Source: Tetrahymena thermophila SB210 (lineage: Eukaryota; Ciliophora; Oligohymenophorea; Hymenostomatida; Tetrahymenidae). From it: 64,000 nucleotides of DNA. Within the stretch, counting starts at the first letter, position 1. Every line of letters begins with the position of its first letter. The translations under genes were made by a program, and so were the position numbers. Shown here piece by piece: positions 60,165-64,000 of the stretch. The stretch covers positions 434,001 through 498,000 of the forward strand of contig NW_002476407.1 in assembly GCF_000189635.1 (NCBI RefSeq), in the 5' to 3' direction. Below the pieces are notes generated by a model, which did not search any database, was not told where the DNA came from, and saw nothing but the letters and a program-made list of their open reading frames with translations.

Positions 60165-62867
60165 ATGAAAAAAGCTTACAGCATAGCTATATTAGTATTA
60201 TTATTCTTCTAATGTGTACATTTGGCAGGTGATATTATTTATTAGACTATCTCAAAATAATATATTTTTAAATGAGGATGAAATAATCAATATCTCTCTC
60301 TTTCTCTCTCTTTATCTACGCACTTAACAAATTTGTATTTATTATTATTCAAATAGATGAAGGTACTCTTGAAGATGTATAAAAGGAAATAGAAGAAGAT
60401 CCTTTTGTATATTTAGATGAATAAGGTTAAAAGCAGAAAATAAATAATCCTACTGACGAGTTTTATTACAAGCGTATTCATACTGTTTAATTGGAAGGTA
60501 GCACAGGTGAAACAGTTTATTGGGTTAATTTATATATGGGATCTCCTCCTCAAAAGTAAACAGCAATTATAGATACAGGTAGTAGTTTACTTGCTTTTCC
60601 TTGCTCTTAATGTGAATCGAATTGTGGTAATCACTTGAATAAGCAGTATAACCTCACTCAATCTCTCACTGCGCTTAAAATGTCATGTGGTGCATAGTTT
60701 GATAATTTTAGATGTCAAAATTGTAATGGTAATCAATGCACTTGGGGAGTTAGTTATATGGAAGGTTCAAGCATAGGAGGATTTATGGCTATAGATTATA
60801 TCGTCTTTGGAGATGAAATTTAAGATTATTTAAACAGCAAAAATAGATAAAATCTAACTGAGATTGAAGATTCAGAATATTTGAAGTATATTAATCATGA
60901 GAAAGTTTAAATTCCCTTTGGGTGCACAACAAAAGAAACTCATTTGTTTAAAACGCAAGTTCCAGATGGTATTATAGGGTTAGCACCTTCATCTAACTAA
61001 TATAACAATCCTCCAAATATAATTGACAGAATCTTCTCTTAGCACAAAGATAATGATGAATAGCTAGTATTTTCCTTATGTCTAAATTCTTTGTAAGGAG
61101 GTTATATGAGTGTAGGAGGATATAATCATGAGCTCCACATACCTGGATCTAAAACAAAGATTATTAAATACAATAAAAATTCAAATTTCTATGATGTCAG
61201 TGTCAAGGAAGTTAGGGTACTTTTATTTTATTTTTATTTACCTATTTAGACAATCATGCATACTTGCATATCTAATATTAGAATCTCGATAATTTCTTTT
61301 AATGTATGTATGAATCAATCAACGAATATTAAACATAAAATTCATTTCACTATTTTTAGGTTATAAGAAAAGAAAGAATAAATAAAAAAATAAATAAATA
61401 AATAAGTATTTTATTTTCAAACAAAACAGATAATTAAACAAAATAAAATAGAATTTTTTCATTTAAATTTACATTAAAACTTTAAATGAAAATTTTACTT
61501 TTAAATGAAGTATTATTTTTATTTTATTGATTGATTATTTATTAGTTAATTGATTGATTAATTGATTAATTTATACGCAGCTTTTTACTTTTAAAGTATT
61601 TTTATTTATTTTGCAATATTCTTTTGCTTTTAATTATGAATTTATTTTTCAAATTCATCAAACATTATTTTTATAATAGATTGAAGGATAATTTGTCACT
61701 AATAGCCTTCCACATCCTATTTTAGACTCTGGAACAACTCTTGTGTTTGGTCCCAAATCATTTATTGAGTAATTTTTTAAATTTTATATATCAATAATGA
61801 AAATAATTTTTATTATTTTTATATTAATTTTTGCTTACTTGTTAATAATTTTTTAAAATTATAAAGTCCTATGATTGATGCAATCAATTAGCTGTGTAAA
61901 AATAACTAAAAATATAAATGTGGAAATGCTAAAGAAAATTTCAATCGCTAAATAAGGTGGCTCTATAGAAAATCAGATGAGTTTCCAACTGTCGAAGATT
62001 TTTTCAACTCCTTCCCTGTACTTGAATTTGATTTCGGAGATAACATTATTGAATGGAAGGCTCATGGCTATTTATACATTGATCCAGATAATAATAATCC
62101 TAATTTATTTTAATTTGCATTTGAAACACATCCAAGTGTTTCTAAAGTATATCTTGGAGGTCCCTTTTTTAAGAATTATGATATATTATTTGACAAAAAT
62201 AAAGGTGAAGTTCATTTCACACCATCCAGCTGCAAATTACCTCATGTTAACAGTGTATTAATGAATCTTCATTCAGCAAAAATTAGAAAGACTGTTATGG
62301 ACAATTAATACATTGAAGATTTGAGAAAATTTTAAAATACTTACAATTTTACAAATGACTTTTTCAAAAATGAAACTAAAAAAGATTAAAAAGATGAAAA
62401 AAATAAAGAAGATAATGACTAATAAAACAAAGAAGTTTAAATCATTGATAAAATAAAGTCTCATGAAAAATTTTGTAAAGTTTATTTTTTTAAAATATTA
62501 TTTACACATTAACTAACTTAAAATATTTTACTAAATAAAAGTTATTTCTGTAATTTATGTACTTGTTCTTTTGATTGTAATCGTATGTATTTGCTTATGT
62601 AGGAAGTCTTCAGGTACTGATAATAAAGATCTAATACCTTTATAAAGCATTGAAGTTGGAATACATGATAACAGTAACATGTAGGATCTTCCATAAGATA
62701 AAGACGAGCAACTTAGAAGCGAAGAAGATAATCCATATGGTTATAAGAATGACCCTGTTTATAACCATGAATAGATACATTAGGATGATGAAGAAAGCTA
62801 CAAAAATAGTCCTAATACTGCTATGAGTGACGAAGAAAAGGAAAGATAAAAAGCACTTTAGGAATGA
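60165..62867 (+). CDS. Membrane-anchored pepsin-type aspartic protease
   Basis: Five exons (60165-60228, 60357-61216, 61680-61768, 61867-62474, 62542-62867) give 648 residues. Exon 1 is a signal peptide (MKKAYSIAILVLLFFQCVHL). The catalytic core has both A1-family active-site motifs, DTGSS (Asp94) and DSGTT (Asp324), plus YWVNLYMGSPPQKQ before the first, GIIGLAP in the middle and the flap-region WGVSYMEGSSIGG. A Cys-rich insert follows the first motif (CSQCESNCGN...CGAQ...CQNCNGNQC). Near the end, FFISVIYVLVLLIVIVCICLC is a transmembrane helix, followed by an acidic cytosolic tail of about 85 residues. This is the layout of a type I membrane protease of the secretory or lysosomal pathway, as in plasmepsin V and BACE-like enzymes. 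The 463-bp third intron gap is unusually long. Strong call; substrate unknown. Confidence 0.92.
60292..60316 (+). repeat. CT-rich microsatellite in intron 1 of the protease gene
   Basis: tctctctctttctctctctttatc lies within the first intron (60229-60356), a pyrimidine-rich tract upstream of the acceptor aaatag. Confidence 0.8.
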
Positions 62868-64000
62868 TAGAAATGCTCTTTGTTTAAATTCAAACAAAAA
62901 TTAGCACCATAATACAACAAAAAATATATGGAATTGTTATTTAATGTTATTTTTTCATATATTAAATGTGTGTTTTTACTTTTCTTGTCTTAAGCTTTTG
63001 TAAAAAACCTAAGAAAATAACACTTAATATTATTTTCTAACATGAATGTTCATTCTAAAATAGTAATAAAATTTGTATTTCAAAAAATTAAAAAAAGCTC
63101 TTAAAAATTTATTTATTTATTATCAATAAAAAAGAAAATAATAAAATAATACTTCTGAGAATTTTAATCATTAATGATTTTTCCTTTCATATTTGATCAA
63201 ATTTAATTTGATCCATGAATTTTATTCAGCCAACCTATTTTTTCTTTTTTAATTAAAAATAAAAATTAGTGACACATTTATTTATTTATCCCCGATTATT
63301 GTAAATTAATATAATTCCATCTATTAAACAAATATTTTCCATTTTTTAATTAATATTTATACGGCTGTTGAATATTTGATAAATTAGTTTTATTTATTTT
63401 TCTTCTATCAATCCCTTCAAGTTATTAATAGCTAGCTGAATTGTTCCTAAGTTAATCACTAATTAGCTAGATCAATCAGCATTCAAGAAAATAAAATTTT
63501 TTTAGTATAATTTAATTAAGAAATTTTTTTTTTTTTCAATCACACTCAAGTAAAAAAGTAATAAAAAAAAATTGAATGAGCTTATTTACATTTTTCTATT
63601 TTAATTTGAAGTATAATCTATAATAATTAGTATTTTTATTGAATTTATATAATTTTAGTTTTATTTCGAGCATATTTAGCCTGTATGTAACATTTTATAT
63701 GTATAGGAAGTAATTTCAAAAATAGTAATTCACCTAAATGAGAATTCATATTATTTTATAAAATACTTTCTTTATAAATAATCTTGTAATGCTTTGTTTT
63801 TTTCATATTGAAAGTTATCTAAAAAATATTAAATGAGTCTTTATCATAATTTATCAAAATATTTTCTTTTTTGTGTAAAAGATCATCTTGTGATTATATT
63901 TTTCTAGTATTGATTTATCAGTATTGTTTAGTTTATTTGACATCTTCACAGAATATGAAGATTCAACAAGCTAAGATTGGTTTTTTAGTCATCAAATATT
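62868..64000. other. Intergenic region to the right edge
   Basis: No complete gene. At 63955 an ATG opens 15 codons to the window end (MKIQQAKIGFLVIKY), possibly the start of another gene, but too little is visible to judge. Confidence 0.5.

Noticed and set aside
61977-62261. Plus-strand open frame of 94 codons with hydrophobic residues
   Set aside because: It is a shifted frame inside exon 4 of the aspartic protease, whose own frame has the family motifs.
62640-62897. Minus-strand open frame of 85 codons, Phe/Leu-rich
   Set aside because: It is the complement of the acidic cytosolic tail of the protease; the composition reflects reversed GAA/GAT codons.
1-64000. tRNA genes, rRNA, CRISPR arrays, virus-like elements
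   Set aside because: I scanned for T-loop-like GTTCRA blocks, long ordered repeats and polymerase, integrase or capsid motifs and saw none that held up; a covariance-model scan for tRNA would settle the first point.

Overview
The window is nuclear DNA of an AT-rich ciliate, most likely a Tetrahymena-type macronuclear genome. Genes read through only if TAA and TAG are glutamine and TGA is the sole stop. In that code long proteins with recognisable domains appear; in the standard code they break into fragments. Introns are short (about 40-100 bp, with a few of 460-670 bp), extremely AT-rich and GT...AG bounded. Exon phases were checked codon by codon for the multi-exon genes with full exon lists. 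No species is claimed, because nothing here separates the Tetrahymena species.

Layout. 1-5.3 kb, plus strand: the 3' end of an unknown gene, an Aha1-type Hsp90 co-chaperone domain protein, and a leucine-rich-repeat protein. 5.7-21.7 kb, minus strand: an alpha/beta hydrolase (monoacylglycerol-lipase/lysophospholipase type), a Ser/Thr kinase of ULK/ATG1-like appearance, a 2,236-residue CLASP-type TOG protein in 10 exons, and the first of three zinc-type alcohol dehydrogenase/quinone oxidoreductase paralogs. 22.3 kb: a 307-bp TA-flanked terminal-inverted-repeat element. 23.9-25.4 kb: an RNA-ligase-like covalent nucleotidyltransferase. 25.4-30.2 kb: a gene-poor stretch with a small heptad-repeat ORF, its decayed duplicate and a structured island that may be a non-coding RNA. 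30.2-35.5 kb, minus strand: a dual-specificity phosphatase and ADH paralogs 2 and 3. 37.2-40.9 kb: CFAP221 (PCDP1), a ciliary central-apparatus protein. 41.4-43.3 kb: a Q/N/S-rich protein of unknown function. 45.2-59.0 kb, plus strand: four members of a divergent family I do not recognise. 60.2-62.9 kb: a membrane-anchored pepsin-type aspartic protease.

No operon logic is expected or seen; each gene has its own AT-rich flanks. The themes are cell structure (CLASP, CFAP221), signalling (kinase, phosphatase, LRR protein) and local gene family expansion (three ADH copies, four copies of the unknown family). The unknown family and the RNA-ligase-like protein are the best candidates for something undescribed. 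I saw no tRNA, rRNA, CRISPR or virus-like element.
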